A stretch of 64,000 bases of DNA from Terrisporobacter vanillatitrophus (GCF_051148895.1 NZ_CP154625.1:1426001-1490000), one strand, 5' to 3'; counted from the stretch's first letter, positions 53,158-61,422 are shown. The notes: generated by a model from the letters alone, not told the origin. Numbers and translations are program-made.

Positions 53158-55620
53158 ATGGAGAAATATACAGCTGCCTATTCATATACAAATTATAACT
53201 TTGTTATACAAAATATAGAAGGCAAAGACAACATAAATAACAAATTTTATCCATTAATATGTGTATTAAAAAATATACTTCAAAGAGGATGTCCAACAAG
53301 AATGTCCAGTTATTTAACTGAGAAATTAGGCGATATTGATTTAAATAAAGTGAAGTATTTTGGTCTTATAGATGATGAAACACCAAGATGGATAAATACT
53401 ATAAAAGGTGACTCTGAAAATTATAACTATCCAGCAAAGGTATTTTTTGAAGAATTAATTCCTATATACTTTGGAGAGTATGCTTTTGTTCAAAAGTTAA
53501 TAAAACCAGAAGTTGAGATTAAGGATATAGTTGAAAAAGAAGATCCAGAATTTATTTATCAAAAGGTAGATTTTTATTTACATAGATGTAAGTTGGTTAT
53601 AGAAATTGATGGATACCATCATGAGGAACATATACAAAAATACCAAGATATGCAAAGGGACAATTATTTAGCAGAGCAAGGAATTAAAACTATTAGAATA
53701 AAAACAAAAGATATTTACGATAAGAACAAACATTTTAATGAAAAAATCCATGAAATATTAAATCATATTAGTAAATATGAAAGCGTTTTAATGATTTATA
53801 AGAATGTAAGAAATATAGATGATTATGATGAAAATGAGATGAAACCATTAAAAGCATGTGCAATTATAAGAATTCAGTTGGCTTTATTATCTCTTCTTCA
53901 AAAAGGGAAAATTAATTTAGATGATAAAGAGTGGAAAATTAATATTTTGCAGAGAGATATATATGGATTCATTGAATTAGCTATAGAAGATTTATTTGTA
54001 TGGTTTAAAAATTTATGTATTTTAAATAATATAGAGTTTAAAAGACCTAAGCTTAATCTTATAGAGAGTAGAAGAGTTGAAGATTTTGTATACTATCAAG
54101 ATTATATAAATATAGATTTTAGTATTAACAAAAGATATACTGATGAAAATGAAATAAACAAAAAAGTAATATATATAAGAGGGGATTATTTTGATAGGAT
54201 AAACTATTTTAAAGTTAGTGCAACAGATTCTATTTGTTATGAAGTTGATAAAGAAAATAGAAAATGTGTAGAAGCTCTAGAGTTTTTACTAAAAAGTATA
54301 TTTGGATACGATAAATTTAGAGATGGTCAGTTACCAATCATAATTAATTCATTGCAAGGAGAGGATACAGTCGGCATTTTACCAACAGGTTCGGGGAAAT
54401 CTATTTGTTATCAATTAGTAGCTTTATTACAACCATGTATAAGTTTTGTCGTTTGTCCTATAAAATCTCTTATATATGATCAAGAGGAAAATTTAAAAAA
54501 AGTTTATATAAGTAATGTGGCTAGTATTACAGGAGATAAGGATGGAGAAGAAAAAGCAGAGATAATAAACTCTTTTTCAAATGAAAAGTATCAATTTATA
54601 TTTATATCACCAGAAAGATTCCAAAGTAAAGTATTTAGGCAATCGTTGGAGGATTTGAATCTGTATAGTACTGTAGGATTAGCGGTTATAGATGAAGTAC
54701 ATTGTTTGTCAGAATGGGGACATGATTTTAGAACTTCATATTTAAATTTAGTAAGAACTATTAGAAATTATACTCCATCAGCAAGGTTGTTAGGACTAAC
54801 AGCTACAGCATCAAACTTTGTATTAAATGATATAAAAAAAGAATTTGAAATAGATAGTTATAATATTAAAACTTTAACTTCTTTTACAAGAGAAGAGTTG
54901 GATTTTAAAGTAATAAGATGTAATGAAATAGATAAAGAAAAGAAAAAGATTCTTTTTGATACATTAAAAGAGTTGAATGATAAAAATAATATATTTGATT
55001 TAAACGGTGAAAAAACAAACGCAGGAATTATATTTACACCCAATGTAAATGGAAAACGAGGATGTTATCAAATATCTCAAGAAATTAATAATAAATTTAG
55101 AGTTAATTCCAACTACTATTCTGGTAAATCACCTGAAAAATATCGCAAACCTATAATGGATACTAAAGCTTATACTAAACATAAAAATACAGTGCAAGAA
55201 GATTTTAAGAATAACAAAATACCATTATTAGTAGCAACAAAGGCTTTTGGTATGGGAATAGATAAACAAAACGTAAGATATACTATTCACTTTGGTATCC
55301 CTATGTCTTTGGAATCTTTATACCAAGAAGCAGGAAGAGCTGGTAGAGATAAAAATAAAGCTGATTGTTTTGTTTTGTATGAATCGGAAATTGTAGATGA
55401 AAATATCATCGACAAATTCTTTAGCTTAGATACTCCTGTAGAAGAATTAAGATATATACAGCAAGATTTATCTTATGATGAGCAAAAGGATGTCCTGAAT
55501 AATTTTTTCTTGTGGTTAAGTAATAATAAGGGAATTGAACATGAGTTTAATGTAATTAAGTCTGTATATGATAATTATGCATTTCCTGGTGTTACAAAAA
55601 AAGTTCATGTAAAAAACTAG
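53158..55620 (+). CDS. Nuclease-RecQ helicase fusion, 5' part up to a frameshift
   Basis: 820 codons. Residues about 115-205 form a Vsr/DUF559-like PD-(D/E)XK nuclease domain: FIYQKVDFYLHRCKLVIEID, GYHHEEH, YQDMQRDNYLAEQGIKTIRI. From about 375 follows a RecQ-type SF2 helicase: GILPTGSGKSICYQLVAL, LAVIDEVHCLSEWGHDFRTS, LLGLTATASNF, VATKAFGMGIDKQNVRYTIH then YQEAGRAGRDKNKADCF. The frame ends VKN-TAG at 55620, but the protein clearly continues in the -1 frame. The break is at A AAA AAC (55611-55617), an X XXY YYZ slippery heptamer in the correct phase. RBS TAGGGGGAAAT. Probably an anti-phage helicase-nuclease. Confidence 0.88.
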   Translation: MEKYTAAYSYTNYNFVIQNIEGKDNINNKFYPLICVLKNILQRGCPTRMSSYLTEKLGDIDLNKVKYFGLIDDETPRWINTIKGDSENYNYPAKVFFEELIPIYFGEYAFVQKLIKPEVEIKDIVEKEDPEFIYQKVDFYLHRCKLVIEIDGYHHEEHIQKYQDMQRDNYLAEQGIKTIRIKTKDIYDKNKHFNEKIHEILNHISKYESVLMIYKNVRNIDDYDENEMKPLKACAIIRIQLALLSLLQKGKINLDDKEWKINILQRDIYGFIELAIEDLFVWFKNLCILNNIEFKRPKLNLIESRRVEDFVYYQDYINIDFSINKRYTDENEINKKVIYIRGDYFDRINYFKVSATDSICYEVDKENRKCVEALEFLLKSIFGYDKFRDGQLPIIINSLQGEDTVGILPTGSGKSICYQLVALLQPCISFVVCPIKSLIYDQEENLKKVYISNVASITGDKDGEEKAEIINSFSNEKYQFIFISPERFQSKVFRQSLEDLNLYSTVGLAVIDEVHCLSEWGHDFRTSYLNLVRTIRNYTPSARLLGLTATASNFVLNDIKKEFEIDSYNIKTLTSFTREELDFKVIRCNEIDKEKKKILFDTLKELNDKNNIFDLNGEKTNAGIIFTPNVNGKRGCYQISQEINNKFRVNSNYYSGKSPEKYRKPIMDTKAYTKHKNTVQEDFKNNKIPLLVATKAFGMGIDKQNVRYTIHFGIPMSLESLYQEAGRAGRDKNKADCFVLYESEIVDENIIDKFFSLDTPVEELRYIQQDLSYDEQKDVLNNFFLWLSNNKGIEHEFNVIKSVYDNYAFPGVTKKVHVKN

Positions 55621-56546
55621 GATTTAATTTATCAGATGTACAAAAGGCTATTTACAGATTAAGTGTAATGGGAGTAGTATATGACTGGACTGTAGAAAAA
55701 TGGGACAGTAATAAAGGAATACTTGAAGTATTATTTGATGATTTTGATATAGATAAGATAAAAAAAGCTATAGAGGATTATATACATAAATATAACAAGG
55801 AATTTGACTATACAAGCTTATATTCTACAAATAGTTTTAAGCATAACAAAACGAATTTACAAATGAAACAAGTTCTAGAAGATGAAAATTTTGATGAAAT
55901 AGAAAGACAAGTTAGAGCATTATTAATTTGGGTTTATGATAATATTGTTTATACAAGAAGACAATCTATAAAAAATATATCTGATACATGTAGAAATTTT
56001 ACAGATGGAGAGTCTTTTAAAAAGGTAATTGAAAATCATTTTAAATTTGACGATGATACATACTTATTAGACTATATTGCAGAGAATCCTACAGAATATC
56101 ATAACTGGTTTGATATATTAACACCTAAAAAAGAGACTCAAAGTAAAATTCACATAGAAAATATAAAAGGAACTCTAGGAAGATTTTTAGAAAGTTATAG
56201 ATATAATACGGGACTAAACTTTATAAGTGGAATTACTAGATTGATATGTGATGAATTTACTAATGTAGATGGGAAACAAAGGTTTGAATCAGCTTTTAAT
56301 CAGATTTGTGAATATGATGATTACAGCAGAAATGAAATTTTAGATTTTTGTTTAAAAATAGGTGATAGCTTAACTAAAGAAAACAAAATGCATTTAAGTA
56401 AAATATTATGTGATAATTATAAAGATAAACTAAAGATACACGAAGCTTTAGAAGATAATCATAGCTTAAAACTAATGATTGAAGAAAATAACGAAAGATT
56501 AAAGAACATATTGGGGAGGATACAATGTCAGAAGCTAGAAAATTAG
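55617..56546 (+). CDS. C-terminal part of the nuclease-RecQ protein (-1 frame)
   Basis: Reading on from 55617 in the -1 frame gives LGFNLSDVQKAIYRLSVMGV, which is the winged-helix continuation expected after a RecQ zinc/linker region, then about 290 more residues to 56546. The first ATG in this frame (55668) has no ribosome site, so it is not a separate gene. Whole protein about 1128 residues. The C-terminal part (VKAIEDYIHKYNKEFDYTSL-like helices, IERQVRALLIWVYDNIVYTR) is helical and unassigned. Its end overlaps the next gene by 22 bases, so the two are co-translated. Confidence 0.8.
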   Translation, partial: LGFNLSDVQKAIYRLSVMGVVYDWTVEKWDSNKGILEVLFDDFDIDKIKKAIEDYIHKYNKEFDYTSLYSTNSFKHNKTNLQMKQVLEDENFDEIERQVRALLIWVYDNIVYTRRQSIKNISDTCRNFTDGESFKKVIENHFKFDDDTYLLDYIAENPTEYHNWFDILTPKKETQSKIHIENIKGTLGRFLESYRYNTGLNFISGITRLICDEFTNVDGKQRFESAFNQICEYDDYSRNEILDFCLKIGDSLTKENKMHLSKILCDNYKDKLKIHEALEDNHSLKLMIEENNERLKNILGRIQCQKLEN

Positions 56547-57169
56547 TAGAAGTGATAGATCAACTAGAAAAACAAAGTGAAGAACTTAACTCTGCAATAG
56601 ATTTATATACACAAATAGATAATCTTTATGCAAAAGTAAGCAATACAAGCTTAAAATATGAAAAGGTATTTGATGATATGGACAAAGCTAAATCATATCT
56701 AAAAGATGCTAGCAAAAATATAAAAAATAATTTAGAAAATACAAATCATGAAGAAAAACTAGAAAATATAAGATTACATATTGATAAATTAAATAGTAAT
56801 ACAATTAACTTGTCCAATGATATTATTAATATCGTTGCTAGCTTAAGAGAGTTAAATGAGAATGATAAATTATTTAAAGAAGATATCAGAAATACAAATA
56901 ATAATATTGATGAATTATATAAAGTAGTATCAAGTTTGAAAAATCAGATAGAAATAAATAAAAGTGATTACAACGATAAGTTAGATAAATCTTTAAATAA
57001 TTTAAAAGAGGAAATTTTATCAAATCAAGATACAAACAAGGATGAAATCATAGAAAATTTGAATAAGAGGATGAACTCAATGGAGGAAGCCTACAATAAG
57101 AATTTAAAAAATATTTATATTGGCTTAGGAGTTGTGTTGATAATTTCTATCATTAATATTTTTATATAA
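56525..57169 (+). CDS. Coiled-coil protein with a C-terminal membrane anchor, partner of the nuclease-RecQ protein
   Basis: 214 residues. Nearly the whole length is heptad-patterned helix (LVEVIDQLEKQSEELNSAID, YLKDASKNIKNNLENTNHEE, DELYKVVSSLKNQIEINKSD), ending in a single membrane segment IYIGLGVVLIISIINIFI. It would hang from the inner membrane with a cytoplasmic rod. The start ATG lies inside the end of the preceding gene with a TTGGGGAGGA site. The tight overlap argues for a functional complex. No similar named family is recognised. It may localise the helicase-nuclease at the membrane, or act as an abortive membrane effector. Confidence 0.75.
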   Translation: MSEARKLVEVIDQLEKQSEELNSAIDLYTQIDNLYAKVSNTSLKYEKVFDDMDKAKSYLKDASKNIKNNLENTNHEEKLENIRLHIDKLNSNTINLSNDIINIVASLRELNENDKLFKEDIRNTNNNIDELYKVVSSLKNQIEINKSDYNDKLDKSLNNLKEEILSNQDTNKDEIIENLNKRMNSMEEAYNKNLKNIYIGLGVVLIISIINIFI

Positions 57170-57230
57170 ATAGCTTAAAGAGTTAATGGATTAATTAGGA
57201 AAGCGATTTAATAAATATTGTTGTAAGGTA

Positions 57231-57330
57231 TAGCAACTGAGCCACTGCGTGTCTCAGAATTTCCCCCGGGGGTGCAGTTCTTGACGTTTATGTCAAGAAC
57301 TTGCTAACAGTTTATGTCAAGAACTTGCTA
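57231..57330. repeat. Hairpin element E6 with an extra copy of its 3' end
   Basis: The element runs TAGCAACTGAG, the CTGAG/CTCAG hairpin, the palindrome CCCCCGGGGG, TGCAGTTCTTGAC, GTTTAT, GTCAAGAAC, TTGCTA (57231-57306). The last 24 bases are then repeated once (57307-57330). It is identical to E7 at 58541 except for one T in the last loop. Confidence 0.9.
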
Positions 57331-57360
57331 TATTTACAATAATACAAAGGAGGATAGAGT

Positions 57361-58269
57361 ATGATAGAAGAAAACATTGTTTGTGTAAAGAATGAGTGGA
57401 GTTTTTGTCAAGAAAATTCAAGTATGATACTTGCTGAAGGAATTGAATTATTAAGAAATTCAACAAAGTATAGTATAAAGTCAGATTTTCCATCTTATTC
57501 TGGTAATTACTTAATATCTTCAGCAGATGCACCTTATTATATCGGAGAAGCACAAAATATTAAGAAAAGAATAAAACAACAATTTAGAAAGAGTAGTTCG
57601 ACTTTTTATAAAAATTATCTAAGAAAGCACAAAACCAAAGAGATAAATGAAAGATTAGATATTAACAATTTTGATGTTCAAATAATTAAAACACTAATAG
57701 GAACAAAGGAAATTGAGGAATTCGGTATAGTTAACTTAGAGACGAAGCTAAATAAATTTCAGTTAGGAAAAAGAACATTGTATGATGGAAGAATAGATGA
57801 GGGGAATTGGAATTGGATTCAAAGTAATTTTGAAAGTGTACTTCTGCAAGGAGAAAAACAATTTTTAAAGAACAAGCCTTATAGATGGTATGATGCTCAA
57901 GTTCAAATTGGTCCTGGTATTTATTATGTTGAAAGTGAAAGTCATGGGTTAATTTATATAGGAGAAAGCTCAAGTGTTCTTGATAGGTATAAGACACATA
58001 GTAGTGATACAAGATTTTCGGCTTTAAGAAGACATATAGCAACAGAAATATTAGGGTTTGAGTTAAAGACTAAAAAAGAGTTGGGATTAAATACACAAGC
58101 AAAAAAAGATAAAAAAATGTACTTAGCACCAGATGAAGACTTAAAAGTTAATAAATTTTTAGAAAATTGTTCTATAAGGACTGAAATTATAAATTTTGGT
58201 AGATATGAATTAGAGAATCACTTAATACAAAAATTGAAACCTATGTTAAATATTAAAGGAAATAAGTAA
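57361..58269 (+). CDS. Protein with two GIY-YIG nuclease domains
   Basis: 302 residues. Domain 1 (about 45-125) reads SGNYLISSADAPYYIGEAQN then IKKRIKQQF; domain 2 (about 183-300) reads GPGIYYVESESHGLIYIGES then SSVLDRYKTHSS. Both show the strand-turn-strand (x)YLI/IYYV...YIGE core and the following basic helix. GIY-YIG enzymes cut DNA as restriction or homing nucleases, usually with one domain per chain. Two in one chain could make a built-in dimer. The glutamate late in domain 2 (RYELENHLIQKLKPMLN) fits the metal-binding Glu. The first domain has N-Y-L in place of GIY, so it may be structural. RBS AAAGGAGGAT. It lies between hairpin elements E6 and E7. Confidence 0.8.
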   Translation: MIEENIVCVKNEWSFCQENSSMILAEGIELLRNSTKYSIKSDFPSYSGNYLISSADAPYYIGEAQNIKKRIKQQFRKSSSTFYKNYLRKHKTKEINERLDINNFDVQIIKTLIGTKEIEEFGIVNLETKLNKFQLGKRTLYDGRIDEGNWNWIQSNFESVLLQGEKQFLKNKPYRWYDAQVQIGPGIYYVESESHGLIYIGESSSVLDRYKTHSSDTRFSALRRHIATEILGFELKTKKELGLNTQAKKDKKMYLAPDEDLKVNKFLENCSIRTEIINFGRYELENHLIQKLKPMLNIKGNK

Positions 58270-58398
58270 GGTATAGATTATTTATAAATTGTTAAGTAAC
58301 ATTCAAACTAATAAATCCAAATGTATAAATAAAAGAGATTGTTGTTATAAACAAATTTTGAATATAAGCAGATATTTTTTAGTTACACTTATTTAATT

Positions 58399-58425
58399 GA
58401 GCCAGATAAAAGGGCTCTTTTTTTA
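58399..58425 (+). terminator. Terminator after the GIY-YIG gene
   Basis: GAGCC pairs with GGCTC over AGATAAAAG, followed by TTTTTTT. Confidence 0.7.
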
Positions 58426-58494
58426 TAATTATTTAGTGTGGAAATTACTGAAAACGTGGAAAACGTGGACAATATATTAGAGGGAGGTATATAG

Positions 58495-58626
58495 ATGAAA
58501 GATATAATGACAGTACCAGAAGTTGCAAAGTTCTTATTGTTAGCAACTGAGCCACTGCGTGTCTCAGAATTTCCCCCGGGGGTGCAGTTCTTGACGTTAT
58601 GTCAAGAACTTGCTACCAGTGTATAA
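58495..58626 (+). pseudogene. Excisionase-type helix-turn-helix gene cut by a hairpin element
   Basis: RBS GGGAGG and ATG open MKDIMTVPEVAKFL, the usual start of small MerR/excisionase (HTH_17) DNA-binding proteins. The frame then runs into hairpin element E7 (LLATEPLRVSEFPPG...) and stops after 43 codons. The recognition helix is lost. It joins directly to the partial mor copy. Confidence 0.75.
58541..58615. repeat. Hairpin element E7, complete 75-base copy
   Basis: It runs from TAGCAACTGAG to GAACTTGCTA, almost identical to E6. It interrupts the excisionase-like gene on the left and touches the truncated mor copy on the right, so it marks the right junction of the defence island. Confidence 0.9.
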
Positions 58627-58765
58627 TAAAATGATTATGGGAGATAGGAATAGAAGGATTGTTGGGGAGTATAATGGCAAAAATATAGATAGATTGAGAG
58701 TGAGATATGATTTGAGTAGGGAGCAGGTGAAGTATGTGCTGAGAAAAGAAGGGGTAATAGGTTAG
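58616..58765 (+). pseudogene. Truncated second copy of the Mor-type gene (last 49 codons)
   Basis: PVYNKMIMGDRNRRIVGEYN then GKNIDRLRVRYDLSREQVKY, VLRKEGVIG repeats the C-terminus of the protein at 41146 with a few substitutions (R to G, M to I, K to R). There is no start; the 5' side is replaced by element E7. Confidence 0.92.
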
Positions 58766-58838
58766 GTTTGTAATGAAAAGGCTTAGATCTTGTAATGTAA
58801 GGTCTAAGTCTTTTGGATATATGGTGGTGAAGTGTATC
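58619..58838 (+). repeat. Right copy of the direct repeat bounding the defence island
   Basis: The match to 41263-41483 covers the mor 3' end, terminator and trailing GGTGAAGTGTATC. Similarity stops at 58838, after which 58839-59010 is non-coding. Confidence 0.92.
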
Positions 58839-59010
58839 TATGAAGCCTCAAAATTAAAAGAATTTTATAATACAAGCTAATGATATTAAAAGACTATTTG
58901 CTTGTGCTATAATTATTTTAGTAAGTTATTGGAAAATATAGCTGAATAAGTATAAACTTAAAAATAATGAAATGGACAAATTAGAATTTGTGTAGGAGTA
59001 TTAATATATT

Positions 59011-59556
59011 ATGGACAATAAAGAATACTTGAAGTGGATTATGCCTTCAATAAAAAATAGAACTGTATCGACGGATAATCTAAATGGAAAATTCAACTTT
59101 AGAATTGAAAAGGCTAAAGAACAACATAAGTTGCCTGTAGTTGAGAGAGAAGACATTATAAAATATGTTAATGACTTCTTATATTCTATAGGTATGGAAA
59201 AATCTGTTGACCCAGTTATTAAACCAAAGAAAACAGAAAAGCGAAGAATAGACTATTCAAAAATAAATAAAGAAAATAAAGAAGACATTGTTTGGATAAA
59301 ATTTACAAATGACAACTATATAAGTGTTATCGGAACAGGTTGTGATATATCTTTTACTGATTATGCTAAAAACAATACTACGGCAGGTCTTATCATTCAG
59401 TCTTTAGATCTAGAATGGGATGATAGCGAGGTATTAATTTTTTCATTGAATAATATTCAAGATGGATTAAATAGATCAGATATAGAAAGTGGTATAGGAA
59501 ATTATTTGATATCTCAAGGAGTCCCGATTCTAGATTTTTATTCTCATAACTATTGA
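59011..59556 (+). CDS. Hypothetical accessory protein
   Basis: 181 residues. A basic N-terminal half (MDNKEYLKWIMPSIKNRTVS, KPKKTEKRRIDYSKINKENK) precedes a C-terminal beta-rich part (ISVIGTGCDISFTDYAKNN, LIIQSLDLEWDDSEVLIFSL). There are no signal or membrane segments. It is unrecognised. RBS TAGGAGTA. It stands alone between the island boundary and the EcsC-like gene. Confidence 0.7.
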   Translation: MDNKEYLKWIMPSIKNRTVSTDNLNGKFNFRIEKAKEQHKLPVVEREDIIKYVNDFLYSIGMEKSVDPVIKPKKTEKRRIDYSKINKENKEDIVWIKFTNDNYISVIGTGCDISFTDYAKNNTTAGLIIQSLDLEWDDSEVLIFSLNNIQDGLNRSDIESGIGNYLISQGVPILDFYSHNY

Positions 59557-59679
59557 ATTAAATCGTCCTTGTAAATTCAAATTTATAGAGCAGATTTGGT
59601 GAACAGTGGTTATATAATGTGAAACAGAAATACTTTTGGTATTATATATATAGATATTAATTTAGGGAGAGAATTAAAT

Positions 59680-60312
59680 ATGAAAAACATAGCATTGCCA
59701 TCTAAAGATGAATTACAAAATGCTCTAGAAACTGTTATGGATTATGTAATATCCACAGATTCTGCTACGATAGAATCTTATGTAAACAAATTGCGTGAAC
59801 AGAATACAGGGATTAGTTGTGATGAATTAGCAAAAAAAGTATTACATCGTAAATCCATAAAAAATGGTCTCATCGGGGGTATCACAGGCCTTGGTGGACT
59901 TATTACTTTACCGGTGGCCATTCCTGTTGATTTAGTCTGTTCATGGAGAGTTCAGGCATCAATGGCATTTTCCATTGCGTATATTTACGGTCATACAAAA
60001 GAGACGACAGATTTAAAAACAGATTTATATATAATTTTAGCTGGAGATTCTGCAAAAGAAGCTCTCAAACGATTTGGCATCGAAGTATCCAAGGGTATCA
60101 CTAAAAAGGCAGTGGACAAATATATAACCAGAGATATTATGGTTAAAATATGGAAGGTTGTTGGGCAAAAAATTATCACTAAAGCTGGGGAAAAATCTAT
60201 GACAAGTTTTATGAAAATGGTTCCTCTCGTAGGTGCTCCAGTAGGGTTTGCATTTGATTGGACTGCAACACAAACTGTTGGAAACATTGCAATAAAGTTC
60301 TATAGGGGATAA
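59680..60312 (+). CDS. EcsC-family-like protein
   Basis: 210 residues. A central hydrophobic glycine-rich stretch GLIGGITGLGGLITLPVAIP is followed by VDLVCSWRVQASMAFSIAYI, and a second hydrophobic C-terminal region MVPLVGAPVGFAFDWTAT. This is the shape of EcsC-type proteins (GAxTGLGGLxTLPxDLP motif), which associate with membranes. Their biochemical role is unknown. RBS AGGGAGAG. The gene stands alone, followed by palindromes (E8). The base composition is slightly less AT-rich than its neighbours, consistent with separate acquisition. Confidence 0.7.
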   Translation: MKNIALPSKDELQNALETVMDYVISTDSATIESYVNKLREQNTGISCDELAKKVLHRKSIKNGLIGGITGLGGLITLPVAIPVDLVCSWRVQASMAFSIAYIYGHTKETTDLKTDLYIILAGDSAKEALKRFGIEVSKGITKKAVDKYITRDIMVKIWKVVGQKIITKAGEKSMTSFMKMVPLVGAPVGFAFDWTATQTVGNIAIKFYRG

Positions 60313-60359
60313 TTTAAAAGATTTTCAATTTTTAAATACTAAGAGCATACATAGAAAGC

Positions 60360-60410
60360 CAAGTCATTGCAATGACTTGATTATGATGCCCCTAGGGGCA
60401 GTTCTTACTA
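60360..60410. repeat. Double palindrome E8
   Basis: CAAGTCATTGCAATGACTTG (60360-60379) and GCCCCTAGGGGC (60388-60399) are perfect palindromes, followed by AGTTCTTACTA. The order (hairpin, C/G palindrome, AGTTCTT) matches the hairpin element family with different stem sequences; the 3' hairpin is lost. Confidence 0.65.
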
Positions 60411-60467
60411 TTGTAATACAATGATATAGTAGAAAACGTATAATAAAACGAAGGGAAGAGGTAAAAA

Positions 60468-61376
60468 ATGTTTTTTGTTATAATTCTAATACTATTTATA
60501 GCTTGGAAAGTTTATGAAAATGTATATTATAAAGGGGAAAAATTCAACAAACTAAAGCAAGATTTAAATGATTATATTTTAAGTTGCAATGATTTGAATG
60601 ATCATATTGAAGAACTTAAAGAAACTTATTCAGATGTAAAAAAAATTAACTATGGAACTGCAGAATTAAATGATGCAAGTAGATATAATTTTAAAAGAAA
60701 AGAGCAATTAAAAGCAAAAAAATCAGAATTCATTCATGAATGTTCTGCAAGTGTATGTAAAAATGCAGAACAACAACCATTTAAATATTTATGTAAGTAT
60801 TTTAATATAAAACTAAATGAAGAATCATTAGAAAGTTTTGAGAATGTTTTAAATAATTTTTCTGCCGCAGAAGAAGGAAAATTATTACTTAGTAATGAAC
60901 TCGAAAAGATAAAAGAATCTATTAAAAATGATATTCCATCTCTTATTAGAACGTTTAGCATGAAGAAGTTTATGCTAAAGTTAGGTTTTAAAGAAATTGA
61001 TTTTAGTACATTATATTTCCCTACTTACACATTTCGATATGTGAGTCCTGGTGGAAATAAGTCAACTAGTTGTGATATTAAATTAGATATAAATAATCTA
61101 AATAATTTTGTAGAATATCTATCAGAACTTGTTAAGTTCAAGAAAAGTGCAGCAGGTCAAAGAGCATTAATGACTTCAAAGTTAAGAGAAAAAATAAAAC
61201 AAAGAGATAATTATACTTGTCAAAAATGTGGGTTATCTACAAATGATGAAAGAAATTTATTGCTAGAAATTGACCATATCATGCCAATTTCAAAAGGTGG
61301 TATGTCTACAGAAGAAAATTTACAAACACTTTGTTGGAAATGTAACCGTACAAAGGGTGCAAAAGTAAGTGAATAA
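60468..61376 (+). CDS. Membrane-tethered HNH endonuclease
   Basis: 302 residues. Residues 1-16 (MFFVIILILFIAWKVY) form one membrane segment. A long coiled coil (about 20-90) and an unassigned middle part follow. The C-terminal about 70 residues are a zinc-type HNH nuclease: LREKIKQRDNYTCQKCGLST, EIDHIMPISKGGMSTEENLQ, TLCWKCNRTKGAK, with both CxxC pairs and the D-H and N residues present. It would cut DNA close to the inner membrane, an attractive place for meeting injected phage DNA (inference). RBS AAGGGAAGAGG. Confidence 0.85.
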   Translation: MFFVIILILFIAWKVYENVYYKGEKFNKLKQDLNDYILSCNDLNDHIEELKETYSDVKKINYGTAELNDASRYNFKRKEQLKAKKSEFIHECSASVCKNAEQQPFKYLCKYFNIKLNEESLESFENVLNNFSAAEEGKLLLSNELEKIKESIKNDIPSLIRTFSMKKFMLKLGFKEIDFSTLYFPTYTFRYVSPGGNKSTSCDIKLDINNLNNFVEYLSELVKFKKSAAGQRALMTSKLREKIKQRDNYTCQKCGLSTNDERNLLLEIDHIMPISKGGMSTEENLQTLCWKCNRTKGAKVSE

Positions 61377-61422
61377 ATATACAATTATTTATAAATAAAA
61401 AGTAGGTGTAGATCATACATCC

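Noticed and set aside
55668..56546. Independent gene starting at ATG 55668
   Set aside because: There is no ribosome site, and the sequence before that ATG in the same frame (LGFNLSDVQKAIYRLSV) is plainly coding and continues the RecQ-like protein.
57231..58615. Hairpin elements E6/E7 as a second CRISPR array
   Set aside because: The copies are over a kilobase apart with a gene between them and no regular spacers; the internal palindromes and TAGCAA/TTGCTA tips fit mobile hairpin elements better.
58495..58626. 43-residue ORF as a real small gene
   Set aside because: Only the first 15 codons look like a protein (excisionase start); the rest is translated hairpin element.
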